From: JAAZFZ01 sp035647435
GTDB lineage: Bacteria; Bacillota; Clostridia; Oscillospirales; Acutalibacteraceae
Assembly (NCBI GenBank): GCA_035647435.1
Contig: DASRNM010000061.1
Span: 1 to 22,063, forward strand
DNA length: 22,063 nt
Reading direction: 5' to 3'
This document shows positions 7,166 to 15,029 of the stretch, one piece after another (the stretch's first letter is position 1; each line of letters starts with the position of its first letter). The notes under the pieces were generated by a model. That model saw only the letters and a program-made list of their open reading frames with translations, made no database searches and had not been told where the DNA came from. The translations under genes were made by a program, and so were the position numbers.

Positions 7166-7651
7166 ATGTTTTGTCCGAAATGTGGAAACCAATTGCCTGA
7201 TGGTGCAAAGTTTTGCGCTTCATGTGGCAATCAATTGAAAGGGGCACCCGTTCCCGAAAACAGCTCTGAGGCGAGAGCAAACTCTCAAAGCAATTATTCA
7301 AGCCCAACACCCAATACACCGCCTGCTTACATTGCACCAAATTATCAAGCACAGTCGTTTGCACCACCTGCACCTCAATACAATGCTTCATATGGCATGG
7401 GAGCTGAAAACGAAAAACCTCTAACTGTCGGCAATTATTTAATTATGATGCTTATTACGGTAATACCTATTGTGGGTATTGTTATGATGTTTATTTGGGC
7501 TTTTGGCACGGGGCATAATCGCAACAAAAAAAATTGGGCACGTGCGACTCTTATTGTTGGAGCTATTAGTCTAGTTTTTACAGTAATATTCTATTCATCG
7601 ATGCTGGCCTTGCTCCAAAACTCTTTTGATAGTGGCTATTATTACTATTGA
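7166..7651 (+). CDS. Zinc-ribbon membrane protein (161 aa)
   Basis: It begins with a classic bacterial zinc ribbon (FCPKCGNQLPDGAKFCASCG; C3, C6, C17, C20). A disordered Ser/Asn/Pro/Tyr linker follows, then two membrane helices: NYLIMMLITVIPIVGIVMMF and ATLIVGAISLVFTVIFYSSM. A short Tyr-rich tail ends the protein. Start: ATG with AAGGAGGGG upstream. The layout is that of widespread 'zinc-ribbon domain-containing' membrane proteins of Clostridia, whose role is unknown. It lies 59 bases after the first zinc-ribbon gene and is followed by a strong hairpin terminator, so the two probably share a transcript. Confidence 0.85.
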   Translation: MFCPKCGNQLPDGAKFCASCGNQLKGAPVPENSSEARANSQSNYSSPTPNTPPAYIAPNYQAQSFAPPAPQYNASYGMGAENEKPLTVGNYLIMMLITVIPIVGIVMMFIWAFGTGHNRNKKNWARATLIVGAISLVFTVIFYSSMLALLQNSFDSGYYYY

Positions 7652-7662
7652 CAGATAAAATT

Positions 7663-7695
7663 GGGAGCGTCGGTTATTAACCGGTGCTCCCTTTT
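7663..7695 (+). terminator. Intrinsic terminator
   Basis: GGGAGC...GCTCCC with an inner CGGTT/AACCG stem, followed by TTTT. It separates the second and third zinc-ribbon genes. Confidence 0.85.
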
Positions 7696-7724
7696 GAATA
7701 TAAATACGAACAAAAGGGGGACAT

Positions 7725-8327
7725 ATGAATAAGTTTTGTACTCAATGTGGCTCTAAGATTAATTGTAATCAAAGATTTTGTTCATCATGTGGCGTTGTGG
7801 TGGGGCAGACTAGTAAAACTGAAATGATTTCAGAACAGCAAACTCAAAATAATCCTCCGAGTACAGTTGGACAGAGCGAAAACAAACAAAGGACATCTAA
7901 AAATATATTAATGCTTTTGTTACCTGTTTTGATTGCATTTGTACTGGTTTTAATTGGAGTAAGGGGCATATTGTTGAATGTGATAGGCGAAGATGTCACG
8001 GCAGTTATCACAAGCCACACAAGAGCGAAAAACCCAAATGATAGCAGAAACCCTGACCCACGGGAATTTGATGTAATTTATGAATTTTATGTTGAAGGCG
8101 AAAAATACTCTGGCAAAACAACTCAAATATTCAAGAATGGAATAAAATCTACGCAAACAATTCCCGTGCGTTACATGCCTAATTGGCCGAAGATAAATAA
8201 GGCAAGAGCCGACACAAAGATTACAGGTGGATTATTGTTAATTGGTTTAGGTGGAATGCTTTTTGTCAGCGTGATACTTGGCAATAAGAAATCGTTTCGT
8301 AGAAAAAAGGTATACAATTATCAATAA
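7725..8327 (+). CDS. Zinc-ribbon membrane protein with DUF3592-like domain (200 aa)
   Basis: An N-terminal zinc ribbon (FCTQCGSKINCNQRFCSSCG; C5, C8, C19, C22) is followed by a polar linker and a first membrane helix (ILMLLLPVLIAFVLVLIGVR). The next domain reads AVITSHTRAKN, FDVIYEFYVEGEKYSGKTT and IPVRYMPNWPKINKA. This matches the usual DUF3592 pattern (AxVxS..., vxYxFxvxGxxYxG..., vxVxYxPxxPxxxxA). A second helix (GLLLIGLGGMLFVSVILG) and a basic tail finish the protein. Start: ATG after AGGGGGACAT. The GDPD-like gene begins 28 bases downstream, so the two may be co-transcribed. The role of DUF3592 is not established. Confidence 0.8.
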   Translation: MNKFCTQCGSKINCNQRFCSSCGVVVGQTSKTEMISEQQTQNNPPSTVGQSENKQRTSKNILMLLLPVLIAFVLVLIGVRGILLNVIGEDVTAVITSHTRAKNPNDSRNPDPREFDVIYEFYVEGEKYSGKTTQIFKNGIKSTQTIPVRYMPNWPKINKARADTKITGGLLLIGLGGMLFVSVILGNKKSFRRKKVYNYQ

Positions 8328-8355
8328 AACGAAAAAAGATGAATAGAGGCAAGTA

Positions 8356-9066
8356 ATGTATATAATAGCACACCGTTGTGGTACTGACAGATTCCCAGAG
8401 CTAACAGTTGAATCAGCTTTGAATTCATTGAAAGTCGGGGCATCCTTTGTGGAAATGGATTTAAGGTTCACAAAGGATGGGCATCCCGTGATAAATCATG
8501 ACAAAAATGCACAAGCGCTATTTGGTTGTGACAAAAATATATCCGAAATGGATTTGAACGAATTCCTTTCTTTGAGGCACAAAACAAGCACGGGCTTTTC
8601 GGCGCACACTCTTGAGGACTTTTTCAAAGCAGGTGTTTGAGACATATTATTGCATATCAAAGTAGGGGGCGAAAGGCTAAAAAGTGTTTTTGAGCTTTGT
8701 AATAAATATAATACTAAAAACAGGGTTGTTTTCGGTGTTGAACGCAAAGAAGATGTGCAGATTGTTAGAGAATGGAACAAAAATGCATTGGTTTTGGCAT
8801 TTATTCCAAAGTTATCCGATTTAAAAACTTTCACCCATTGCGCGATTGATATAATTCGTTTATGGGAGCAATGGGTTGAACCTGAAATTGTAAAAAGTAT
8901 CCATAAAGTGGGTAAGGCGGTTTGGGTAATGGCAAATAACAGGGGAACAGGAATGAATGAATGTGGATACACGACCCAAAAAAGTCTAGTGAAATGGAAG
9001 TCACTTAATGTAAACGGAGTCATTCTAAACAATGTTGAATCAGCTGTTGTGGCTCTAAACAATTAA
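8356..9066 (+). pseudogene. Glycerophosphodiester phosphodiesterase-like gene interrupted by one in-frame TGA
   Basis: Two open stretches, 8356-8637 and 8641-9063, lie in the same frame and are separated only by the TGA at 8638-8640. Together they give about 236 codons, the usual size of bacterial GDPD enzymes. The first part has AHRCGTDRFPELT (normally HRG...PENT) and VEMDLRFTKDGHPVINHD, keeping H6, R7, E33, D35 and H48. After the stop, DILLHIK sits where the family has the metal-binding IEIK motif, with His in place of Glu, and the C-terminal strand VNGVILNN replaces the usual GVDGIITD. A recent nonsense mutation in an already diverging gene is most likely. A split gene or a readthrough product is possible. 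Confidence 0.75.
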
Positions 9067-9092
9067 TATAGATTACAAAAAAACTGGGAGAT

Positions 9093-9110
9093 ATCATTAT
9101 CATTATCATT
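9093..9110. repeat. Short tandem repeat (ATCATT)x3
   Basis: Three perfect copies of ATCATT lie in the intergenic space after the GDPD-like gene. Their length could vary by slippage. No function is apparent. Confidence 0.6.
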
Positions 9111-9154
9111 ACCGGTTTTTAGTCGATACTTTACTAATTGTGATAAAATATGTG

Positions 9155-9183
9155 TTGAAGTTATGTTACAATAGTGTTAGAAT
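9155..9183 (+). promoter_or_regulatory. Sigma-A type promoter of the Asp-box gene
   Basis: TTGAAG at 9155-9160 and TAGAAT at 9178-9183 are 17 bases apart. Transcription would begin near 9190, after the TTG at 9174, which supports the start codon at 9216. Confidence 0.6.
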
Positions 9184-9215
9184 ATTATTATATTTATAAT
9201 AAAGGATTTTGTATA

Positions 9216-10559
9216 ATGGATCATGAGTTTGGAGTAGCAATCCCTAAAAAACCACTTACTGTTAGACTGATTGAAACTATCGGTATACTACTTGTTTTAT
9301 CAATCCTATTCTCAATCAGTTATTTTATTATTTTTAAAATTAAAAATAAAGAGGTTGTAATTTCAGAGCCAGAGAGCATCAGTGTAACAATGAGTAATAA
9401 TGATACAATTGAAGCGCTTTCTGAAAAATGGCTGAACACATATTTAGAACAGTACAAGCAGAGTTTTATTTCATATAAAAAGAAAATCGATAGTGTCAAT
9501 ATTGAAAAAACATATGTACTTGAGCGCGGGAAATATAAAATCATTCAAATTGATTTTGATATTAAGGCTAAATCGAGATTGTCAAGGTATTATTTAACAT
9601 GGGGCACTTACGATGAAAACACAAAGACAGTAAAGTGCCAATGGGTTGTATGGTTTACTTCAAAAAGGAACAGCACTGGCGAGGTTATTTATAGCTGCTA
9701 CAAAACCCAAACACCTTCGGGTTATAGAATAAACAAGGAAAAAGAGAGAGGAATCAGCAACCAGGTTGCAACAACGACAGATGATAGACAACCATTAGGC
9801 GTGAATGGTAGCATTAGCGAGTGTGCATATATAATCGAGGGAGACAAAATGTCAGTCAGTTATAACTATGGCACAAGCTGGTCTGAAGTCCCTGTGTCTA
9901 TTGAGGAATTGTTCGGGTCGGAATTATACAAAACGATTGATGCAAGGTTGCCCGAAAAGAGTTATGTTATAAACAAGGAAATAACCGCTTTTGTTTATGG
10001 TGGCAATGGTGATGAGAATCTATTGTGTCTTTATTCACATGACATGGGGCTGAATTGGTCTATATCAACAATAAGTAAAGATATTGATGACTTGCGCCTG
10101 CGGTCATGTGATTTTTTAAACAACCAATTGGGTTATGTGGTTGTGTCCTATAAATCCGGTAGCTGGCAAGAGACTCAAGAAGTGTATAAAACAACGAATG
10201 GCGGAGAAACATGGAGCAAAACAGGCACTGGGCCTAGGCAAACAAAAATGTTCGATGCAAGCTTTGTTTATTCCGACACTGGCTTTTTATGTTACGAACA
10301 TAGCGATTATTATACAGTAAATCTGTATTACACAAATGATGGGGGGGCTAGGTTTAGGCCTGTGTCACTACCCGTTAAAGATGAATGGAAAAATATTTTT
10401 GTACAGCCTCAAGCTCCGTATATCAAGGGAGATAAACTGTATTTGAAGATTGAACAGGGTGAGAATTCCGATTACTTAGGAGGGGAAGCTAAAGCTCTCT
10501 ATGTTTCGGGAAATATGGGCAAAACATGGACTTTTGAAGGCTTGATTGACAGCAAATAA
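9216..10559 (+). CDS. Membrane-anchored Asp-box (BNR/sialidase-like) repeat protein
   Basis: This 447-residue protein has an uncleaved N-terminal membrane helix (TIGILLVLSILFSISYFIIF), so the rest is predicted to be extracytoplasmic. After a mixed alpha/beta domain it has at least five Asp-box-like turns (pattern S/T-x-D/N-x-G-x-x-W/F): SYNYGTSWSE, YSHDMGLNWSI, YKTTNGGETWSK, YYTNDGGARFRP and LYVSGNMGKTWTF. Such repeats form beta-propellers in sialidases, Ycf48-like assembly factors and other surface proteins. I see no sialidase FRIP motif, so a binding or assembly role is more likely than enzymatic activity. The start is chosen from AAAGGA upstream and the promoter position. The gene is flanked by its own promoter and a terminator. 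Confidence 0.75.
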   Translation: MDHEFGVAIPKKPLTVRLIETIGILLVLSILFSISYFIIFKIKNKEVVISEPESISVTMSNNDTIEALSEKWLNTYLEQYKQSFISYKKKIDSVNIEKTYVLERGKYKIIQIDFDIKAKSRLSRYYLTWGTYDENTKTVKCQWVVWFTSKRNSTGEVIYSCYKTQTPSGYRINKEKERGISNQVATTTDDRQPLGVNGSISECAYIIEGDKMSVSYNYGTSWSEVPVSIEELFGSELYKTIDARLPEKSYVINKEITAFVYGGNGDENLLCLYSHDMGLNWSISTISKDIDDLRLRSCDFLNNQLGYVVVSYKSGSWQETQEVYKTTNGGETWSKTGTGPRQTKMFDASFVYSDTGFLCYEHSDYYTVNLYYTNDGGARFRPVSLPVKDEWKNIFVQPQAPYIKGDKLYLKIEQGENSDYLGGEAKALYVSGNMGKTWTFEGLIDSK

Positions 10560-10578
10560 ATCGAATATTGCAACATTT

Positions 10579-10611
10579 AAAAGGGTGAGATATTAATTCT
10601 CACCCTTTTTT
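10579..10611 (+). terminator. Intrinsic terminator after the Asp-box gene
   Basis: AAAAGGGTGAGA and TCTCACCCTTTT form a near-perfect hairpin ending in a T-run. It lies between the Asp-box gene and the PHP gene. Confidence 0.9.
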
Positions 10612-10639
10612 AAATTGACAATCTGTGAATGCACATATA

Positions 10640-10668
10640 TTGACAAAAGCCCGTTCGTATATTATACT
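10640..10668 (+). promoter_or_regulatory. Near-consensus sigma-A promoter of the PHP gene
   Basis: TTGACA (10640-10645) and TATACT (10663-10668) have a 17-base spacer. This is one of the strongest promoter matches in the window. The predicted start near 10675 gives a leader of about 24 bases to the GTG at 10699. Confidence 0.8.
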
Positions 10669-10698
10669 AAGACTATAATGAAAAGGAGGCGTACAACC

Positions 10699-12042
10699 GT
10701 GAAAGTATTATCTATAATAATGGCAGCGTTTTTTATGATACCAACACTGTCCTTTGTTTCGACCGCAGCGCCGGCTGAAACGACAGTTGAGGTTGATTAC
10801 ACGATAACCAACCCTTATGACGATGTTAATTGGATCACATGGGACCAGTACAAAGCAGACCTTCATTGCCACACTTATGTAAGTGACGGTAGAAATGATT
10901 TTAACGAAATGATTGAGCTACACTATGGAACAGACTTCGATTTTCTTGCGATTACAGACCATGGAGTAGTTGATCGCAGTTGGACTGATATTAACACAGT
11001 GCCGTTGATGCTCCTTGTTAGCAAGTTTAAGAGAAAAGACCTTTTCTTAAAGCCCACCGGTTTGACTCCTGAAAGATATGAGCAGATAACAACAGGCGAA
11101 GATAGGGGCGGCAGAGGAATGCTTCGTATTCCTTATGGAAGCGAACAAAACCCTACTTCAGTTAATAACGCTCATGTGAACAGCTGGTTTGCAGATTTTG
11201 GAAATGGACTTTTTGGTGGAACGAGCGATTATGAAACCGTTATCAAAGGTGTTCATGAGGCCGGCGGTTTATCGGTTATAAATCATCCTGGAGAATATAC
11301 AGGAGCCAAAAAAGAAAGCGACCCTGAAAAGGCTTATAATTCAGATTACTCTTATAAAATAAACAAGTTTACCAATATTTTGATGAAATATGATTCATGT
11401 ATAGGTCTTGATATCAACAGCAAAAAAGACGGAAGAACAAAGAATGACCGCAAACTATGGGATCTTCTTTTACAAAACTGTATCCCTAATGGCAGAAATG
11501 TCTATGCGATAGCCACGAGCGATGCTCACGCAGCAGACGTGGTCAATTGCGGTTGGACAATTCATTGCTTACCCGAGCATAGCGTTGACGAATTAAGAAA
11601 CTCACTTGAAACGGGTACTTTCTTTGCAGCGAGTCATCACATCAAGAACACTAAAGAATTAGGACTAATCGGCGAGGCTATTGGTGAAGAATTTGACACC
11701 GAGTGGGAAGCTCAACCGGGTGTACCATGCCCGAAAGTTAATACGATATTAGTCAACAATATTCAAGATAGAATAACAATTGTTGCCTCAAACGCACGAG
11801 TTATAAGATGGATTGCCGATGGGGAACAGATTGCAACAGGCGCATCTATCAAATTGAATGACTACTCAGAGTTAATCGGCAGTTATGTAAGGGCAGAGAT
11901 TTTTGGTGACGGCGGAGTCGTTTATACTCAAGCTTTTGCTTTAGATTATGAAGATGCCCCTGCAGAAGAAAGATCATTCTTCTTTGACTTTGGAAACCTT
12001 ATTGGATTTTTAAGGAAATTAATATTTAAAAGCCATTTTTAA
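10699..12042 (+). CDS. Secreted PHP-domain metal-dependent phosphoesterase
   Basis: A signal peptide (MKVLSIIMAAFFMIPTLSFV, probable cleavage after an Ala-rich STAAPA stretch) precedes a PHP domain. Its motifs are YKADLHCHTYVSDG (H56, H58), FDFLAITDHGV (D87, H88), SVINHPGEY and AIATSDAHAADVVN, giving the full set of PHP metal ligands. A C-terminal domain of about 120 residues ends in a hydrophobic/basic tail (FGNLIGFLRKLIFKSHF). PHP enzymes cleave phosphoester bonds with two or three metal ions; an exported one may act on extracellular phosphate esters, but the substrate is unknown. Start: GTG with AAGGAGG 8 bases upstream. The ATG at 10678 would add KRRR to the signal peptide but has no leader space. 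Confidence 0.82.
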   Translation: MKVLSIIMAAFFMIPTLSFVSTAAPAETTVEVDYTITNPYDDVNWITWDQYKADLHCHTYVSDGRNDFNEMIELHYGTDFDFLAITDHGVVDRSWTDINTVPLMLLVSKFKRKDLFLKPTGLTPERYEQITTGEDRGGRGMLRIPYGSEQNPTSVNNAHVNSWFADFGNGLFGGTSDYETVIKGVHEAGGLSVINHPGEYTGAKKESDPEKAYNSDYSYKINKFTNILMKYDSCIGLDINSKKDGRTKNDRKLWDLLLQNCIPNGRNVYAIATSDAHAADVVNCGWTIHCLPEHSVDELRNSLETGTFFAASHHIKNTKELGLIGEAIGEEFDTEWEAQPGVPCPKVNTILVNNIQDRITIVASNARVIRWIADGEQIATGASIKLNDYSELIGSYVRAEIFGDGGVVYTQAFALDYEDAPAEERSFFFDFGNLIGFLRKLIFKSHF

Positions 12043-12069
12043 AATCGTGTAAAATTTATTTATAGCAAA

Positions 12070-12110
12070 TAAAAACCCCACTGTTAATTGAGTTAACGGT
12101 GGGGTTATTT
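12070..12110. terminator. Bidirectional intrinsic terminator
   Basis: AACCCCACTGTTAA and TTAACGGTGGGGTT pair over 14 positions (one G-U). A-runs on the left and T-rich sequence on the right let it serve both the PHP gene (plus) and the rhamnosidase gene (minus). Confidence 0.8.
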
Positions 12111-12122
12111 ATTGTGTGGGTG

Positions 12123-12310
12123 TTAGGTGGTGGCTTTTTCACTAAAGATAAGCGTAATGCCAAATACAGCAGTACCTGCTATGGTCAACCGAAGAAAGGG
12201 ATTGAGTCACTAAAATGCACAGTGATAGCAAGATTGATTATCATTATGCCAGAAATAACAGTGATATTTTGGAGATGAAAAGGTCGATGTTTTTGTTTTG
12301 AATAATTGCA
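12123..12310 (-). pseudogene. Possible frameshifted remnant of a small membrane protein
   Basis: Reading the minus strand from about 12310, three short protein-like stretches occur in successive frames: GIAIIQNKNIDLFISKISLL, then SGIMIINLAITVHFSDSIPF, then RLTIAGTAVFGITLIFSEKA ending at a stop (12125-12123). Together they would give one or two membrane helices. I do not recognise the family. The N-terminus would be lost against the end of the rhamnosidase gene. The composite depends on assuming two frameshifts, so confidence is low. Confidence 0.3.
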
Positions 12311-12322
12311 ATACCTTTAAAT

Positions 12323-14467
12323 TCAAACTATTTCGCATTTAATTTCATGCGGAATATCAAACTTATTTTCACCATTTTTATTAAGGCTAGCTGTTATATA
12401 CCCAAAAGGTGTGGGCACTTTGATTTTTGCAAATTCCAAACCGAAAAGATTTGGTCTTAATTTAATTTCTTTGTAACCGTTTTCAATCATTTCAAGCCCT
12501 AAGATTTTTGACGGGAGTTGATAAGAAGGGGTAGCACCCCATGCGTGGCTGTAATCACACGCAAAGCCTGTCCAAACCTCTTTAAGCCCCCGGTTGCATT
12601 CGTTTACAAGTTTTGACCAGCGGCGAATCTGGTCCATTCCATATTTATCAAACAATTCGGTCTTGTACAATGCATTCAAAACAAAGTGCAAAAAATAGGG
12701 TTGTGATTGTGTTAAGGAGTCATCAGTCAAAACCTTTTCCATTATTTCTACACTTTTCCCCTCATCGCATATCCCGTATAATACTGCCAATGAATTTGCC
12801 TGTTGACTGAAATATCGGTTATTGATATTTTTAGGCCTGTCTTTGGCCGCTTCTTCGGGTGTGTTTAGACCATCAAAGTACAACCCTTTTTCATTGTCAA
12901 AAAAAGTGTTGTTGAACGACTCTTTTAACTTTTTTGCTCTTTTGAGATAAGTGATTTCCATGCTATCATTTAAACATTTACAAAACTTAACCATTTGAAC
13001 AAGTGCATTGTAATAGAATGCATTGAGCACCGTTTGACCTAATGCTTTTGGCGGGTGGTGCAATGTGTAACCGTCAACCTCAACCCAATCGACAAACATA
13101 TAATTAGGAGCGTTGTGAATGATTGCATCATCCTCGGTGTAGGTTTCAAATCGTTTTAAAAGAATGTGAAGTGTATCTACTATTTCTTCAAGAATGCCTG
13201 TATCTCCGCTGTATTTTATATAATCACTTATCATCTGCAAAAGAATAAGACTGTAAGATGTGTGGAACATTTCACCTTTGGTTATTCTCAAAAGGTCACA
13301 TGTTCTGATGATGTCAAATCGTGTCAGCTTTGTGTCGCCAAAACAATAATAATCAATCAAGCTTTCAATATAATAATCACCTGTGCAAGCAAGGGGCTCT
13401 TGGTGCATAGGGCTGTCGAGGTGTAGAGACTGTCTGCATATTTTTTCGGTGTGTTTACCCAGTTCATATATCTCGTTTAAAGACTCTTCGTTGCACTTAA
13501 AAGAGCCTTCTTTAGTGATTGGATAATGTGTTGAAACGATGCCTATGTTTTCAATAACACAGTCGTTCTCATCGCAAAATGTAACACAAAACTCTATATA
13601 TCCGATACTCTGAAGCCTAAAACCTCTGTATGAAAAGTCGCCGTCGGATATTATTTTTTCAAATTTTTCTGATTTGCCTATAAACTCCTGAAGTCCAAGA
13701 GTTAGGCTTACCTTACCACCCTTGAAATTAAATTTTGTATAAGCAGCGTTAATCATTGGGAATTTAGCAATAAAGGTTACGGGGCAACCGTTTTTTATAA
13801 CAACTTTGTTGTTTTCGATTTTCACTCTGCCCTTGAACTCGTCGAAAACAAAATAATTTTTTGCATCGATAATTTCCTCATGCAACACGGGAATAGGGGA
13901 TTTATTCAAATCCCAAACACTTTGCACTTCCTGTGCATTTTGCCAAGTATCGGGTTCGTTACTGTAATTTGCTAAACCGTCAGATGTTCTCGTTGTATCT
14001 CTGCGCGCAAGCCATGAGCTGTCAGAATAGATTTTATCCTCTGTTCCGTCAGTGTATTTAATTGTGCACTCAGCAATAAAACAACCTCTGCCCCTTGAAG
14101 TGTCTGTGTGGACAACAGGGGTGAGCTGAACCTCGGCGTAAAGCTCGTTTTTGCCCTCAATCGGGTTTATTTCATATGTACTGTAATAACATTTTGGCAA
14201 GGATTTTGAAATTATGAAATCTCCACCGTTGTTTGCTGGCCCAACGCCGACACAGGAGCCATTAAAGTTTAGCCTAAACTTTGTGTCTGCAAAAATATCT
14301 ATCTGTGCATAAGCAACAGGTTTGCTAATTATAAAGCTTTTTTTAAACTCCGAAATGCAGTAATTGTAATTAGCCTTGCTTTTGCAGTTTATTGTTTCAT
14401 TTGAAAATTGATATTTGGGGTATGCGCTTTCATTCAGCCAAATATATTTAGCTTTATTAAAATTCAT
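12323..14467 (-). CDS. GH78-like alpha-L-rhamnosidase family protein
   Basis: This 714-residue protein has no signal peptide and is likely cytoplasmic. N-terminal beta-sandwich domains carry ARRDTTRTSDGLANYSNEP and related strands. An (alpha/alpha)6-barrel follows, with SPMHQEPLACTGDYYIESL near residue 355, the place of the family's RDE-R-x-GWTGD motif and its general-acid Glu. Near residue 635 comes LKEVWTGFACDYSHAWGA, matching the C-terminal W-E/SH-x-WGA region with the second catalytic Glu. A final beta-domain reads YKEIKLRPNLFGLEFAKIKV. It would remove terminal rhamnose-type sugars from oligosaccharides, though GH78 relatives include other specificities. Start: ATG 14467 after TTAGGAGCG. 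It has its own promoter, divergent from the GntR operon. Confidence 0.8.
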   Translation of the reverse strand: MNFNKAKYIWLNESAYPKYQFSNETINCKSKANYNYCISEFKKSFIISKPVAYAQIDIFADTKFRLNFNGSCVGVGPANNGGDFIISKSLPKCYYSTYEINPIEGKNELYAEVQLTPVVHTDTSRGRGCFIAECTIKYTDGTEDKIYSDSSWLARRDTTRTSDGLANYSNEPDTWQNAQEVQSVWDLNKSPIPVLHEEIIDAKNYFVFDEFKGRVKIENNKVVIKNGCPVTFIAKFPMINAAYTKFNFKGGKVSLTLGLQEFIGKSEKFEKIISDGDFSYRGFRLQSIGYIEFCVTFCDENDCVIENIGIVSTHYPITKEGSFKCNEESLNEIYELGKHTEKICRQSLHLDSPMHQEPLACTGDYYIESLIDYYCFGDTKLTRFDIIRTCDLLRITKGEMFHTSYSLILLQMISDYIKYSGDTGILEEIVDTLHILLKRFETYTEDDAIIHNAPNYMFVDWVEVDGYTLHHPPKALGQTVLNAFYYNALVQMVKFCKCLNDSMEITYLKRAKKLKESFNNTFFDNEKGLYFDGLNTPEEAAKDRPKNINNRYFSQQANSLAVLYGICDEGKSVEIMEKVLTDDSLTQSQPYFLHFVLNALYKTELFDKYGMDQIRRWSKLVNECNRGLKEVWTGFACDYSHAWGATPSYQLPSKILGLEMIENGYKEIKLRPNLFGLEFAKIKVPTPFGYITASLNKNGENKFDIPHEIKCEIV

Positions 14468-14498
14468 AATTAACGCTCCTAACATTTTAGTTCAATTG

Positions 14499-14527
14499 AT
14501 TCTATCAAATGAAAAAATAACTGTCAA
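14499..14527 (-). promoter_or_regulatory. Sigma-A promoter of the rhamnosidase gene
   Basis: On the minus strand, TTGACA (14527-14522) and TAGAAT (14504-14499) are 17 bases apart. Its -35 box lies 5 bases from the palindrome at 14533. Confidence 0.75.
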
Positions 14528-14532
14528 CTAAA

Positions 14533-14546
14533 TGTAAAATTTTACA
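14533..14546. promoter_or_regulatory. Perfect 14-bp palindrome, candidate operator
   Basis: TGTAAAATTTTACA is its own reverse complement. It sits exactly between the two divergent -35 boxes (14527 and 14554), a position that would let one bound dimer act on both promoters. The GntR-type regulator encoded at 14649 is the obvious candidate ligand. Confidence 0.55.
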
Positions 14547-14553
14547 AAAAGTA

Positions 14554-14581
14554 TTGACAAAGCAAAAATTGGTGATAAAAT
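14554..14581 (+). promoter_or_regulatory. Sigma-A promoter of the GntR-ABC operon
   Basis: TTGACA (14554-14559) and TAAAAT (14576-14581) have a 16-base spacer. Its -10 box overlaps the inverted repeat at 14572-14595. Confidence 0.7.
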
Positions 14582-14595
14582 AAGTGTAATATCAC
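14572..14595. promoter_or_regulatory. Inverted repeat across the -10 region, possible autoregulatory operator
   Basis: GTGATA (14572-14577) and TATCAC (14590-14595) are separated by 12 bases and cover the -10 box and transcription start of the GntR operon. YtrA-type repressors often bind spaced inverted repeats at their own promoter. Confidence 0.4.
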
Positions 14596-14648
14596 AGATA
14601 GCACACATGGTACGCAGCTACATATTCGTTTTTAAAAGGGGGTTGAAT

Positions 14649-15029
14649 ATGTTAAGCATTGATAGAAGAAGCAGGGTGCCGATATATGAGCAGATTAAAA
14701 ACGAAATAATTGAAATGATTCGTATTGGTAAATTTGAGACTAACGAGCAACTGCCTTCTATACGCAAGCTTGCACGAGACACGGGTTTGAATGTGAACAC
14801 TGTTAAGCACGCATTTTCTGATCTTGAATCAGACGGTGTGATATATTCCTTGCCCGGAAGGGGGAGCTTCGTCAGCCCTAACGGAATTTATAACAAGAAA
14901 ATTCAAAAAAAGGCAGTTGATGAGTTAAGGGCTTCTGTAACAAACGCATTGATGAAAGGTGTTGCCCGAGAGGCTTGCATTGAAGTTATTGAAAAAATTT
15001 ATAAAACAAGGGAGGAAGACAATGGTTGA
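14649..15029 (+). CDS. YtrA-subfamily GntR transcriptional regulator
   Basis: A 126-residue protein typical of the short YtrA branch of GntR regulators. A winged helix-turn-helix fills residues 8-75 (RVPIYEQIKNEIIEMIRIGK, EQLPSIRKLARDTGLNVNTV, HAFSDLESDGVIYSLPGRGS), followed by a short dimerisation tail of about 45 residues with no effector domain. The start at ATG 14649 follows AAAGGGGGTTGAAT; an in-frame ATG at 14607 lacks a ribosome site. It overlaps the ABC ATPase gene by 8 bases. Such regulators normally repress their own ABC-transporter operon and respond to cell-envelope stress; here it may also control the divergent rhamnosidase gene. Confidence 0.9.
   Translation: MLSIDRRSRVPIYEQIKNEIIEMIRIGKFETNEQLPSIRKLARDTGLNVNTVKHAFSDLESDGVIYSLPGRGSFVSPNGIYNKKIQKKAVDELRASVTNALMKGVAREACIEVIEKIYKTREEDNG

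Noticed and set aside
8638..8640. TGA in the GDPD-like gene read as selenocysteine or a recoded codon
   Set aside because: The position is not a catalytic Cys site in the family, no bSECIS-like hairpin is evident just after it, and other genes in the window end at TGA (for example 5199 and 7651), so UGA is a normal stop.
9093..9110. (ATCATT)x3 as a regulatory iteron or CRISPR-like array
   Set aside because: There are only three adjacent 6-base copies without spacers; it is best seen as a simple slippage repeat.
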